Below, piece by piece: positions 1 through 7,404 of a DNA stretch of 14,411 nucleotides; the stretch's first letter is position 1, and each line of letters starts with the position of its first letter. The DNA comes from Tagaea sp. Its GTDB lineage: Bacteria; Pseudomonadota; Alphaproteobacteria; CACIAM-22H2. Position numbers and translations under genes: made by a program. Under the pieces are notes generated by a model. The model searched no databases. It saw only the letters and a program-made list of their open reading frames with translations, and was not told where the DNA came from. The DNA is taken from positions 1 through 14,411 of the forward strand of contig JAMNXK010000017.1 of assembly GCA_023653245.1 (NCBI GenBank), given 5' to 3'.

Positions 1-220
1 GATCGACCGCGAGAGCGCGCAATTGGCCGAAGCCGACCGCTCCTTCGTCGACCGTCTGCTGTTCTGGCAGCAGCGCGATCCCGCGCAAGGCCAGGAACTC
101 GACGCGCAGCGCGAATCCCAGCGCCTGCGTGAAGCCTCGGCCACGGGACGCCCGGCCACCGAAGGCTCGGTCGCCATCGTGCGCCGCCGCCAGCGCGGCT
201 GGCTCGAGGGGCTGTTCTGA
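1..220 (+). CDS. DUF3035/BamF-like lipoprotein, C-terminal fragment
   Basis: The reading frame is already open at the left edge (codons begin at base 2) and ends with TGA at 218-220, so only about 72 C-terminal residues are seen. They include a segment rich in charged residues with FVDRLLFWQQ, then TEGSVAIVRRR, and end in GWLEGLF. This tail, and the position directly ahead of two M16 peptidase genes, match the alphaproteobacterial DUF3035 family, which has been linked to the BamF lipoprotein of the outer-membrane beta-barrel assembly machinery. The lipobox and mature N-terminus lie outside the window, so the lipoprotein assignment comes from family knowledge only. The stop codon overlaps the likely CTG start of the next gene by four bases, which suggests one operon with translational coupling. 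The family call is moderate because the fragment is short. Confidence 0.6.
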   Translation, partial: IDRESAQLAEADRSFVDRLLFWQQRDPAQGQELDAQRESQRLREASATGRPATEGSVAIVRRRQRGWLEGLF

Positions 221-1569
221 CCCGCTTTTTCGCCGTCGCCGCGTTCCTGCTGGCATGCGTCATCGGCGCGAACCCTTCGCGCGCGCAGATCTTCGAGCCC
301 AAGACCTTCGAACTCGCCAACGGCCTGCAGGTCGTGGTGATCGAAAACCGCCGCGCGCCCATCGTCACCCAGATGGTCTGGTACAAGGCGGGCGCCGCCG
401 ACGAAGTCCAAGGCGTGTCGGGGATCGCGCATTTCCTCGAACACTTGATGTTCAAGGGCACGACCAATTTGGCGCCGGGCGAATTCAACCGCATCGTCGC
501 GCGCTATGGCGGGCGCGACAACGCCTTCACCGGCCACGACTACACCGCCTATTTCCAGTCCGTGTCGCGCGACCGGCTCGACGCGATGATGCGCATCGAG
601 GCCGACCGCATGGCCAACCTCACTCTGGCCGAGCGCGAAGTGCTGTCGGAGCGCGACGTGGTCTTGGAGGAGCGCCGCCAGGTCGTCGACCAGCGACCGT
701 CCTCGCGCATGCGCGAGCAGATGGCGGCGGCCTTGTTCGCCAACCATCCCTACGGGCGGCCGATCATCGGCTGGGAGCACGAGATCGCGAGGCTGTCGCG
801 CCAGGACGCGCTCGACTGGTACGCGCGCTGGTACGCGCCCAACAACGCCATGCTGATCGTTTCGGGCGACGTGTCGGCCGACGAAGTCCGCGCGCTCGCC
901 GAGCGGCACTACGGTCCGATCGCGCGCAAGCCAGTGCCCGAGCGCGTGCGCGCGCAAGAGCCGCCCGCGGTCGCCGCGCGGCGCGTCGAGTTGCGCGATC
1001 CGCGCGTGCGCCAGCCGTCGTGGTCGCGCGCTTGGCTCGCGCCCTCGCACAACCGCGCGCTGCCCGGCGTGCTCGGCGCCGAGATGGCCGACGCGCTCGA
1101 TCTGGCCGCCGAGATCGTCGGCGGCGGACCGACCAGCCCGCTCGCCCGCGCGCTGGTCCACGACCGTCCGCTCGCGTCGGGGGTCGCCGCCGCCTACGAT
1201 TCCGCCAATCTCGATCTCTCGACCTTCTGGGTGTTCGCGAGCCCGCGCGAAGGCACCGATCTGCGCGCGCTCGAAGCCGCGATCGAGGAAACGCTCGCGC
1301 GCATCCTGCGCGAGGGCGTTTCCGAAGACGACGTGGCGCGCGCCAAGCGCCGCACGCTCGATCAAGCCGTGTTCGCGCGCGACGGAATCGGCACGGCACC
1401 GCGCGCCTTCGGCACCGCCTTCGCCACCGGCAAGGACGTCGCCTGGGTCGAGACCTGGCCTCAGCGCGTCGCGGCGCTCACGGCCGAACAGGTCAACGCC
1501 GCCTTGCGCGCGGTCTTGGGCCAAGACGGCCACGTGACCGGCAATCTCCTGCCCCGGCCCGGAACATGA
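217..1569 (+). CDS. M16 family zinc peptidase, catalytic subunit (CTG start)
   Basis: Pitrilysin-type (M16B) metalloprotease of 450 residues, related to the mitochondrial processing peptidase beta subunit and probably periplasmic. The inverted zinc motif HFLEH is at residues 72-76. The third zinc ligand is expected in VVLEER, with Glu152 lying 76 residues after His76 as in family members. No ATG, GTG or TTG codon occurs in frame between the preceding in-frame stop (130-132) and GTG 334. Yet residues 1-23 from CTG 217 form a clear signal peptide: Thr-Arg, a hydrophobic core FFAVAAFLLACVIGA, and an S-R-A cleavage site before Q24. GAGGGG at 205-210 is a well-placed ribosome site and the CTGA overlap couples it to the upstream gene, so I choose 217. 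A start at 334 would delete the signal peptide and the first beta strand. LLAC at 11-14 is a weak lipobox, so a lipoprotein is a less likely alternative. The gene overlaps its partner at 1566. Confidence 0.88.
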   Translation: MTRFFAVAAFLLACVIGANPSRAQIFEPKTFELANGLQVVVIENRRAPIVTQMVWYKAGAADEVQGVSGIAHFLEHLMFKGTTNLAPGEFNRIVARYGGRDNAFTGHDYTAYFQSVSRDRLDAMMRIEADRMANLTLAEREVLSERDVVLEERRQVVDQRPSSRMREQMAAALFANHPYGRPIIGWEHEIARLSRQDALDWYARWYAPNNAMLIVSGDVSADEVRALAERHYGPIARKPVPERVRAQEPPAVAARRVELRDPRVRQPSWSRAWLAPSHNRALPGVLGAEMADALDLAAEIVGGGPTSPLARALVHDRPLASGVAAAYDSANLDLSTFWVFASPREGTDLRALEAAIEETLARILREGVSEDDVARAKRRTLDQAVFARDGIGTAPRAFGTAFATGKDVAWVETWPQRVAALTAEQVNAALRAVLGQDGHVTGNLLPRPGT

Positions 1570-2888
1570 GCGTGTTCGTCCGCGTCTTCCTCGTCGCCTT
1601 CGCGCTGATCCTGGCCGCGCCGCCGGCGGGCGCGCGCAACGTGGTGGAAGTGCGCAGCCCGGGCGGGATCGTCGCCTGGTTCGTGCGCGATCCGTCGCTG
1701 CCGGTCCTGGCGATCGAATTCTCCTGGCGCGGCGGCTCGGCCGCCGATCCCATCGGCAAAGGCGGGCTCGCTTCGATGACCGCCGACCTGCTGACCGCGG
1801 GCGCGGGCGATCTCGACCTGCAAGCCTTCGCCCGCGAGATCGAGGATCGCTCGATCTCGATCGGTTTCTCGGCGGGGGCGGACACCGCGCAAGGCAGTCT
1901 GCGCCTGCTGAGCCGCGACGCCGATCGCGGGGTCGAGCTGCTGGCGTTGGCGCTGACCCGCCCGCGCTTCGACGCGCGCGAGGTCGAGCGCGTGCGCGCG
2001 CAGATCCTGCAAGGCTTGGCGCGCGACGAATCGAGCCCCGAAACGCAAGCGCGGCGGGCTTTCGCGCGCGCGGCCTTCGGCGATCATCCTTACGCGCGGC
2101 CGGGGCGCGGCACGCCCGACAGCGTGCGCAGCCTGACGGTCGAGGATCTGCGCGCGCATTTGGCGCGGCGCTACGCACGCGACAATCTGGTCGTCGCGGC
2201 CGTCGGCGACGTGACGCCCGAGCGCCTCGGGCTGTTGCTCGATCGCGCCTTCGGCGGCTTGCCGGCGAGCGCGGCGCCGGTGGAAATTCCGCGCGTCGAG
2301 GCGCAAGGCGCGGGCCGCACGCTGATCTTGCGCAAGCCCGCGACGCAGACATTCGCGCTGTTCGGCCACAAGGGCGTCGCGCGCGAGGATCCGGATTTCT
2401 TCGCCGCCCAGCTCGTCAATTACGTGCTCGGCGGCGGCGGCTTCAATTCGCGCCTGATGGCCCGCGTGCGCGAGCGCGAGGGCCTAACCTACGGCATCGG
2501 CACGGGGCTGGGCACGCTCGATCGCACCGAGGTGATCCAAGGCTCGTTCTCCAGCGAGAATGGCCGCATCGCGCGCGCGATGGACATCGTGCGCGAGGAA
2601 TGGACCGCGATGGGCGCGCGCGGCCTGTCGGCGGAGGAGCTGCAGGGCGCCAAGGACTATCTGACCGGCTCGTTTCCGCTGCAGCTCGATCGCTCGGACC
2701 GCATCGCGCGGCTGCTGGTGAATTCCCGGCTCGACGGGCGCGGTCTGGATTGGTTCGACGAGCGCCAGCGCCGCATCGAAGCGGTCACGCTCGCCCAAGC
2801 CAACGCCGCCGCGCGCCGGCTGTTCGACCCCGCAAGATTGCTGGTCGTGCTCGCGGGCGAGCCGCAAGGCATCGCCGGGACCGAATAG
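1566..2888 (+). CDS. M16 family peptidase-like partner subunit (no zinc site)
   Basis: A 440-residue pitrilysin-fold protein with a signal peptide (hydrophobic residues 7-18, likely cleavage around A-G-A at 21-23), so secreted to the periplasm. At the position of the zinc motif it reads S-M-T-A-D (residues 70-74), so all three HxxEH ligands are missing and it cannot bind catalytic zinc by itself. It does keep the C-terminal glycine-rich stretch followed by Arg302 and Tyr309, with the R-x6-Y spacing known to contact substrate in M16 enzymes. In characterised bacterial heterosubunit M16 enzymes (for example from Sphingomonas) one chain gives zinc and the other gives the Arg/Tyr pair; this gene and the preceding one fit that scheme. 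The ATG overlaps the upstream stop as ATGA, suggesting equal production. The physiological substrate is unknown; envelope protein or peptide turnover is an inference. Confidence 0.9.
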   Translation: MSVFVRVFLVAFALILAAPPAGARNVVEVRSPGGIVAWFVRDPSLPVLAIEFSWRGGSAADPIGKGGLASMTADLLTAGAGDLDLQAFAREIEDRSISIGFSAGADTAQGSLRLLSRDADRGVELLALALTRPRFDAREVERVRAQILQGLARDESSPETQARRAFARAAFGDHPYARPGRGTPDSVRSLTVEDLRAHLARRYARDNLVVAAVGDVTPERLGLLLDRAFGGLPASAAPVEIPRVEAQGAGRTLILRKPATQTFALFGHKGVAREDPDFFAAQLVNYVLGGGGFNSRLMARVREREGLTYGIGTGLGTLDRTEVIQGSFSSENGRIARAMDIVREEWTAMGARGLSAEELQGAKDYLTGSFPLQLDRSDRIARLLVNSRLDGRGLDWFDERQRRIEAVTLAQANAAARRLFDPARLLVVLAGEPQGIAGTE

Positions 2889-2947
2889 AACTCCCCTCCG
2901 AGCCGTTCCGGCGCTACCATCCCTCACGTTCGGAGCGGCCGATTCCC

Positions 2948-4225
2948 ATGACCGGTTCCCTGCCCTATCGCCAAGACCTGCGCCATTGCTTCGACCTGAT
3001 CGAAGGCATCGATCGCCAGGTCGTCGAAACCTGGCTCGACCAAACCCGCGCGCCCGTCGCACGGCTGCGCGAAGCCGTCGGCACGGGCGAGTACGCCTTT
3101 CTCGACCAGCCCGATCGCATCGACGATCTCGCCGCGATCCGCAAGACGGCCGAAGCTTTGTCGCGCTTTCCCACCGTGGTGCTGCTCGGCACCGGCGGGT
3201 CGAGCCTGGGTGCGCGCACGCTCGCGGCACTCGCCGATGGCGGCACGGGCATGGGGGCACCCGGACGGCCGCGCCTGATCGTCGCCGAGAACGTCGATCC
3301 CTACGGCTTCGAGCGTCTGGCCGCCGCGATCGATTGGAAGAACGCCGGGCTGTTGATCGTCTCGAAATCCGGCGGCACGGGCGAGACCTTGGCGCAAGCC
3401 CATGCGCTGCTCGGCCGCTTGCCGAAGCCCGCCGAACAGGCCTGGGCGCTGACCGAGCCCACGGACAATCCTCTGGCGCGCTTGGCCAAGCGCCACGGCA
3501 TTCCTTGTCTCGACCATCCCACCACGTTGGGCGGGCGCTTTTCCGTGCTCTCGGCGGTGGGTTTGGTGCCCGCCGCGATCCTCGGCCTCGATATCGAAGC
3601 TTTGCGCGCCGGCGCCAAGATCGCGCGCGACCACGGCCTCGCCGATCCGCTTTCCTCGGCCCCCGCTTGGGGTGCGGCCCTCGCCGCCGCCCTCAACGCG
3701 CGCGGAATTCGCACGAGCGTGCTGTGCCCCTATGTCGACGCGCTCGCCGCGTTCGGCCAATGGTACGTGCAGCTCTGGGCCGAGAGCCTGGGCAAAGGCG
3801 GGCACGGCACCACGCCGATGAAGGCGCTGGGCACCGTCGATCAGCATAGCCAGCTCCAGCTCTGGCTCGACGGGCCGGCCGACAAGCTCGTCACCATCTT
3901 GGCGCGCGAGACCAAGGGCGTGGGCCATCGCTACGCCGCCGCCGACCTCGCCGATCCGGCGCTCGACTGGCTCGAAGGCCGCACGATGGGCGACCTGCTC
4001 GACGTATCGTGGCGCGCCACGGCCGAAACCTTGGCGCGGCGCGGGCGGCCGGTGCGCCTCCTGACGCTGCCCACGCTCGACGAGCGCACGCTGGGCGCCT
4101 TGTTCATGCATTTCGAGCTCGAAACCGTCATCGCGGCTTCGCTGTTCGACGTCGAACCCTTCGACCAGCCCGCGGTCGAAGACGGCAAGCGCTTGGCGCG
4201 TTCCTATCTCAAGGGCATGGCATGA
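2948..4225 (+). CDS. pgi: Glucose-6-phosphate isomerase
   Basis: Cytoplasmic enzyme interconverting glucose 6-phosphate and fructose 6-phosphate, used in gluconeogenesis, glycolysis and sugar-nucleotide supply. The 425-residue product belongs to the short alphaproteobacterial form rather than the roughly 550-residue enterobacterial form. Visible features are [13 protein letters not shown] (SIS-fold phosphate-binding start), SKSGGTGET at 139-147 (second phosphate loop), [12 protein letters not shown], and [16 protein letters not shown] with His300, corresponding to the conserved family signature around the ring-opening histidine. ATG 2948 is chosen because the protein reads naturally from it and lies 59 bases after the M16 stop; GGAG at 2932-2935 is a distant (12-base) ribosome site. 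The last codons overlap mutL by ATGA. Its presence next to mutL probably reflects operon packing, not a functional link. Confidence 0.95.
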   Translation: MTGSLPYRQDLRHCFDLIEGIDRQVVETWLDQTRAPVARLREAVGTGEYAFLDQPDRIDDLAAIRKTAEALSRFPTVVLLGTGGSSLGARTLAALADGGTGMGAPGRPRLIVAENVDPYGFERLAAAIDWKNAGLLIVSKSGGTGETLAQAHALLGRLPKPAEQAWALTEPTDNPLARLAKRHGIPCLDHPTTLGGRFSVLSAVGLVPAAILGLDIEALRAGAKIARDHGLADPLSSAPAWGAALAAALNARGIRTSVLCPYVDALAAFGQWYVQLWAESLGKGGHGTTPMKALGTVDQHSQLQLWLDGPADKLVTILARETKGVGHRYAAADLADPALDWLEGRTMGDLLDVSWRATAETLARRGRPVRLLTLPTLDERTLGALFMHFELETVIAASLFDVEPFDQPAVEDGKRLARSYLKGMA

Positions 4226-6006
4226 ATATCCGCCGCCTGCCCGAAACCCTCGTCAACCGCATCGCGGCGGGCGAGGTGATCGAACGGCCGGCGGCGGCCG
4301 TCAAGGAGCTGGTCGAGAACGCGATCGACGCGGGTGCTGCGCGCGTATCCGTGACCCTCGCCGAAGCGGGCCGTGCGGCCATCGTCGTCGCCGACGACGG
4401 CAAGGGCATGACCGCCGACGAGCTCGACCTCGCCGTCGAACGTCACGCGACCTCGAAACTCCCCGGCGACGATCTGCTCGCCATCCGCACGCTGGGATTC
4501 CGGGGCGAGGCGCTGCCCTCGATCGGCGCCGTGGCGCGCCTGACCTTGACCAGCCGCGCGCGGGGCGCGGCCGAAGCCTGGTCGATCCAAGTCGATGGCG
4601 GGCGCAAGGGATCGCCGCAGCCCGCCGCCCATCCCGCCGGCACGCGCGTCGAGGTGCGCGATCTTTTCTACGCCACGCCCGCGCGGCTCAAATTCCTCAA
4701 AGGCGAACGCGCCGAGCGCGAAGCCTGCGAAGACGCGATCGCGCGCCTGGCCATGGCGCATCCGGACGTCGCGTTCGAGCTGATCGCCGACGGGCGCGCG
4801 ATGCTGAAGCTGCCGCCCGCCGCGCGGCTCGATCGCGTCGCCGCCGTGGTCGGCAAGGAATTCCTGGGCAGCGCCGTGGAAGTGCTCGCGATCCGCTCCG
4901 ACGACGCGGGCGAGATCCGCCTCGAAGGCCATGCCGGCCTGCCGACCTACAACCGCGCCACCGGCCAGCATCAGTACCTGTTCGTCAACGGAAGGCCGGT
5001 GCGCGACAAGCTGCTCGCGGGTGCGGTGCGCGGCGCCTATGCCGATTTCCTGGCGCGCGACCGCCATCCGGTCGTGGCGCTGTTCCTGACCTTGCCCACC
5101 GATCTGGTCGACGCCAACGTGCACCCGGCCAAGACCGAAGTGCGCTTCCGCGATCCGTCGCGCATTCGCGGGCTCATCGTGGCGAGCCTCAAAGAAGCGC
5201 TCGATCGCGCGGGCTTCCGCGCCTCGACCGGTGTCGCCGTCGAAGCGCTCGACCTCGCCCGCGCGCGCATCGCCCCGCCGCAAGCGCAATACGGGTTTTC
5301 GGGTGCCGCACCGTCGCGCGGGAATGCGGCCTACGATCTCTCCGACCGCAGCTTCGCCTATCACGCGCCGCTCGCCCCCAGCGCGCCGCCCGCTTCGCCG
5401 ACGCCGGTCGCCGCCGAAACGCGGGACCTGCCGTTGGGCGTGGCGCGCGCGCAAGTCCACGAGACCTATATCGTCGCGCAAACCGCCGACGGGATCGTGA
5501 TCGTCGATCAACACGCCGCCCACGAGCGCCTGGTCTACGAGCGCATGAAGGCCGCACTCGACGCGGGCGGGGTCAAGCGCCAGGCGCTGCTGATCCCCGA
5601 AATCGTCGAGCTCGGCGAAAAGGAAAGCGCGGCGTTGCTCGCCCGCGCCGGCGACCTCGCCGAGTTGGGCCTGACGGTCGAATCCTTCGGGCCAGGTGCG
5701 GTGGCCGTGCGCGAGACGCCCGCGCTGCTGGGCGAGGTGGACGTCAAGGGCCTGCTGCGCGATCTCGCCGACGAGATCGTCGAGCACGGGGCGGCGCTGT
5801 CGCTCAAGGAACGGCTGGGCGAAGTCTGCGGGACAATGGCCTGCCACGGCTCGGTGCGCGCGGGCCGCCGGCTCTCGGGGCCGGAGATGGACGCGCTGCT
5901 GCGCCAGATGGAAGCCACGCCGCATTCGGGCCAGTGCAATCACGGCCGCCCGACTTACGTCGAGCTCAAGCTCTCGGATATCGAGAAACTGTTCGGACGG
6001 CGGTAG
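4222..6006 (+). CDS. mutL: DNA mismatch repair protein MutL (nicking type)
   Basis: A 594-residue mismatch repair ATPase that links MutS mismatch recognition to strand removal. The N-terminal GHKL ATPase shows [10 protein letters not shown] with Glu29 and Asn33, DDGKGM with Asp58, and [10 protein letters not shown] near residue 97. A Pro/Ala-rich linker (roughly 350-410) precedes the C-terminal dimerisation domain. That domain carries [12 protein letters not shown] at 429-440, the DQHA(x)2E(x)4E metal motif of endonuclease-active MutL, with ACH at 540-542 and Cys572/His574 in the CNHGRP segment as further zinc-site residues. It should therefore nick DNA itself, as expected in organisms without MutH. 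AAGGG at 4211-4215 is a good ribosome site six bases ahead of the ATG, which overlaps the pgi stop. Last gene of the plus-strand block; no T-tract terminator follows it. Confidence 0.97.
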   Translation: MNIRRLPETLVNRIAAGEVIERPAAAVKELVENAIDAGAARVSVTLAEAGRAAIVVADDGKGMTADELDLAVERHATSKLPGDDLLAIRTLGFRGEALPSIGAVARLTLTSRARGAAEAWSIQVDGGRKGSPQPAAHPAGTRVEVRDLFYATPARLKFLKGERAEREACEDAIARLAMAHPDVAFELIADGRAMLKLPPAARLDRVAAVVGKEFLGSAVEVLAIRSDDAGEIRLEGHAGLPTYNRATGQHQYLFVNGRPVRDKLLAGAVRGAYADFLARDRHPVVALFLTLPTDLVDANVHPAKTEVRFRDPSRIRGLIVASLKEALDRAGFRASTGVAVEALDLARARIAPPQAQYGFSGAAPSRGNAAYDLSDRSFAYHAPLAPSAPPASPTPVAAETRDLPLGVARAQVHETYIVAQTADGIVIVDQHAAHERLVYERMKAALDAGGVKRQALLIPEIVELGEKESAALLARAGDLAELGLTVESFGPGAVAVRETPALLGEVDVKGLLRDLADEIVEHGAALSLKERLGEVCGTMACHGSVRAGRRLSGPEMDALLRQMEATPHSGQCNHGRPTYVELKLSDIEKLFGRR

Positions 6007-6011
6007 TTTCG

Positions 6012-6081
6012 TCTCCGTCACCTTCGGACGCGCGAAGCGGCGCCCCAACTCCTTCTCCGTCATCCTCGGACGCGCGAAGCG
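6012..6081. repeat. Two copies of a 28-base direct repeat behind mutL
   Basis: Bases 6012-6039 and 6054-6081 share 26 of 28 positions, 42 bases apart; both run from TCTCCGTCA to GGACGCGCGAAGCG. The second copy continues into a hairpin, the first does not (it diverges after GAAGCG). This looks like one complete and one partial copy of a dispersed alphaproteobacterial palindromic repeat of the CGTCATCCTCGGA type. Confidence 0.75.
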
Positions 6082-6093
6082 CGATCCGGGGAT
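6062..6093. repeat. REP-like palindromic hairpin
   Basis: ATCCTCGGA (6062-6070) followed by CGCGC pairs with GCGCG (6079-6083) and TCCGGGGAT (6085-6093). This gives a stem of about 14 pairs with one T-G wobble, one bulged A (6084) and a GAA loop. Neither side has a T tract next to it, so I call it a repeat element, not an intrinsic terminator. It may protect 3' ends of the convergent transcripts; that role is inferred. Confidence 0.7.
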
Positions 6094-6099
6094 CTCGGG

Positions 6100-6126
6100 A
6101 AAAAACGTCGCGCCTTCGGCGCGACG
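6100..6126 (-). terminator. Intrinsic terminator of the minus-strand operon
   Basis: On the minus strand, six bases after the stop codon at 6133, a perfect 9-bp stem (6106-6114 with 6118-6126) with a 3-base loop is followed directly by six T residues (complement of A 6100-6105). This is the classical Rho-independent layout and ends transcription of the aminotransferase / c-di-GMP / restriction-modification block before it runs into mutL. Confidence 0.85.
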
Positions 6127-6132
6127 ACGCAG

Positions 6133-7404
6133 CTATGCCGCGTTGCCCTTCCAGAACTCGGACCGAACGGCATCGATGGCGGCATCGATTTGGCGGACCA
6201 ATGGGAACGTGGCTTCGATGGCACCGGCCAGCCGCAGAAACTCATGCGGCTCGAAATGGGCGTCCGCTTCGCGGTGCCATTCCAGCCATTTGGGAAGGAC
6301 TTGGAACGCGCCCACCTTGTGATCCCAGACGAGGTCCTGGACGTTGGCAAAGTATTGCGTACGATTGATCCAGATGCGCTTGGCGGCTGGACCGTCGGCC
6401 TCGACCTTCAGCTTGGCGATCTCGTTGGTTCCCGGTTCCGGGAACTTCGCCATCGAGGGCGCGGTTTCGCGCAGGAGATGGAGCGCGGTCAAACGCCGCC
6501 CGTGTCCGGCCAATGTCCAAAAGAACTCGGCCGACGGCGGGAAGGGCACGCGCGCGAAACCCTTCTTGAACTGCGCGAAGTAACGCAAACGATAGGCCTG
6601 CGACTGGTAGATCGCGTAACAGTAGCTCTGCACGTCGATCGGGTCGAACGCGTCGCGCGCTTCGCCGGTTCGTTCGACGGCGGCCGGCACGCCGAGAAGC
6701 GTCGCGAGGCGAGCGACGAAACCCGGCTTCAGGTTCGAGACGCGCGCGCCGCCGCCCCCGAGCAAATCGCCTTGCGCGCCGGCGTAGCGCCAAGCCGGGA
6801 AGACGTGCACGGCTTCGCCGCTCTTGGTCGACGAATAGCAATCGTGCACGGGCAAATCCGCCATTTGCGCGTGTTGGAAACGGTTGTCGGGCACGGCCTT
6901 GGGCAGGCACAACGCCAGATTCCGTCGCCCGAGCATGCTGCCGACCAGCAGATCGCGTGGAAAATCCATCAACGCGTCGGTCAGCGCAGCTTGCCGCGTG
7001 ACGAAAGGCCGCCAGGCGCAGGGCGTCAAGCTGCCCTCCCAATCGATCGCGGTCAGGCGTCTGCGGGCACCCTCGATCGTCCAATCGCGCGTGTTCTTCA
7101 GCGCGAATTCCTTGGCGACGTCGTGCAAGTCGGACCGGACGAAACGTTGGATGCGCTCTCGAAGCACGTCGGCGGATGGCGACAGTACGAAATGGTCGCG
7201 GTGCGACTGGAAGCCGACGCACGACTCCGCGAACACGTCGGTCGGGCGAAGATGCCCTTCGTATTCCAAGTCGATGGGATCGTCGTTCGTCTCGAAAAGA
7301 TAGGCCGGTCCGCGGGGAACGGACTCGCCCCACTCGATCTCCGTGACCCGCTTCTCGTCCAGGAATGGGAACTTCCCGCGCAGCATGTGGACCGGCGGCC
7401 TCAT
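6133..7404 (-). CDS. Type IIG/ISP-like restriction-modification enzyme, C-terminal (recognition domain) part
   Basis: A 423-residue reading frame starting at ATG 7404, whose ATGA overlaps the stop of the upstream nuclease-methyltransferase frame. It does not look like an independent protein family. LRGKFPFLDEKRV, IEWGES, GPAYLFE and then RPTDVFAESCVGFQSHRD correspond to the part that, in single-chain members of this family, follows the WGxR motif and forms the C-terminal methyltransferase tail plus target recognition domain. The end (VGAFQVLPKWLEWHRE at about 45-30 residues before the stop) is also typical of that tail. It therefore probably supplies DNA sequence recognition for the product encoded just upstream, either as a separate subunit made by stop-restart translation or as the lost half of a frameshifted enzyme. 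No nuclease or SAM-binding motif is present. A terminator follows six bases downstream. Confidence 0.75.
   Translation of the reverse strand: MRPPVHMLRGKFPFLDEKRVTEIEWGESVPRGPAYLFETNDDPIDLEYEGHLRPTDVFAESCVGFQSHRDHFVLSPSADVLRERIQRFVRSDLHDVAKEFALKNTRDWTIEGARRRLTAIDWEGSLTPCAWRPFVTRQAALTDALMDFPRDLLVGSMLGRRNLALCLPKAVPDNRFQHAQMADLPVHDCYSSTKSGEAVHVFPAWRYAGAQGDLLGGGGARVSNLKPGFVARLATLLGVPAAVERTGEARDAFDPIDVQSYCYAIYQSQAYRLRYFAQFKKGFARVPFPPSAEFFWTLAGHGRRLTALHLLRETAPSMAKFPEPGTNEIAKLKVEADGPAAKRIWINRTQYFANVQDLVWDHKVGAFQVLPKWLEWHREADAHFEPHEFLRLAGAIEATFPLVRQIDAAIDAVRSEFWKGNAA

Noticed and set aside
2896..2935. CTCCGA / TCGGAG inverted repeat between the second M16 gene and pgi as a terminator or operator
   Set aside because: Only six pairs with a 28-base loop and no T tract; easily due to chance.
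4204..6063. Minus-strand open frame of about 619 codons opposite mutL
   Set aside because: Antisense to a complete mutL with all motifs; composition is Arg/Gly/Ala-rich without any domain.
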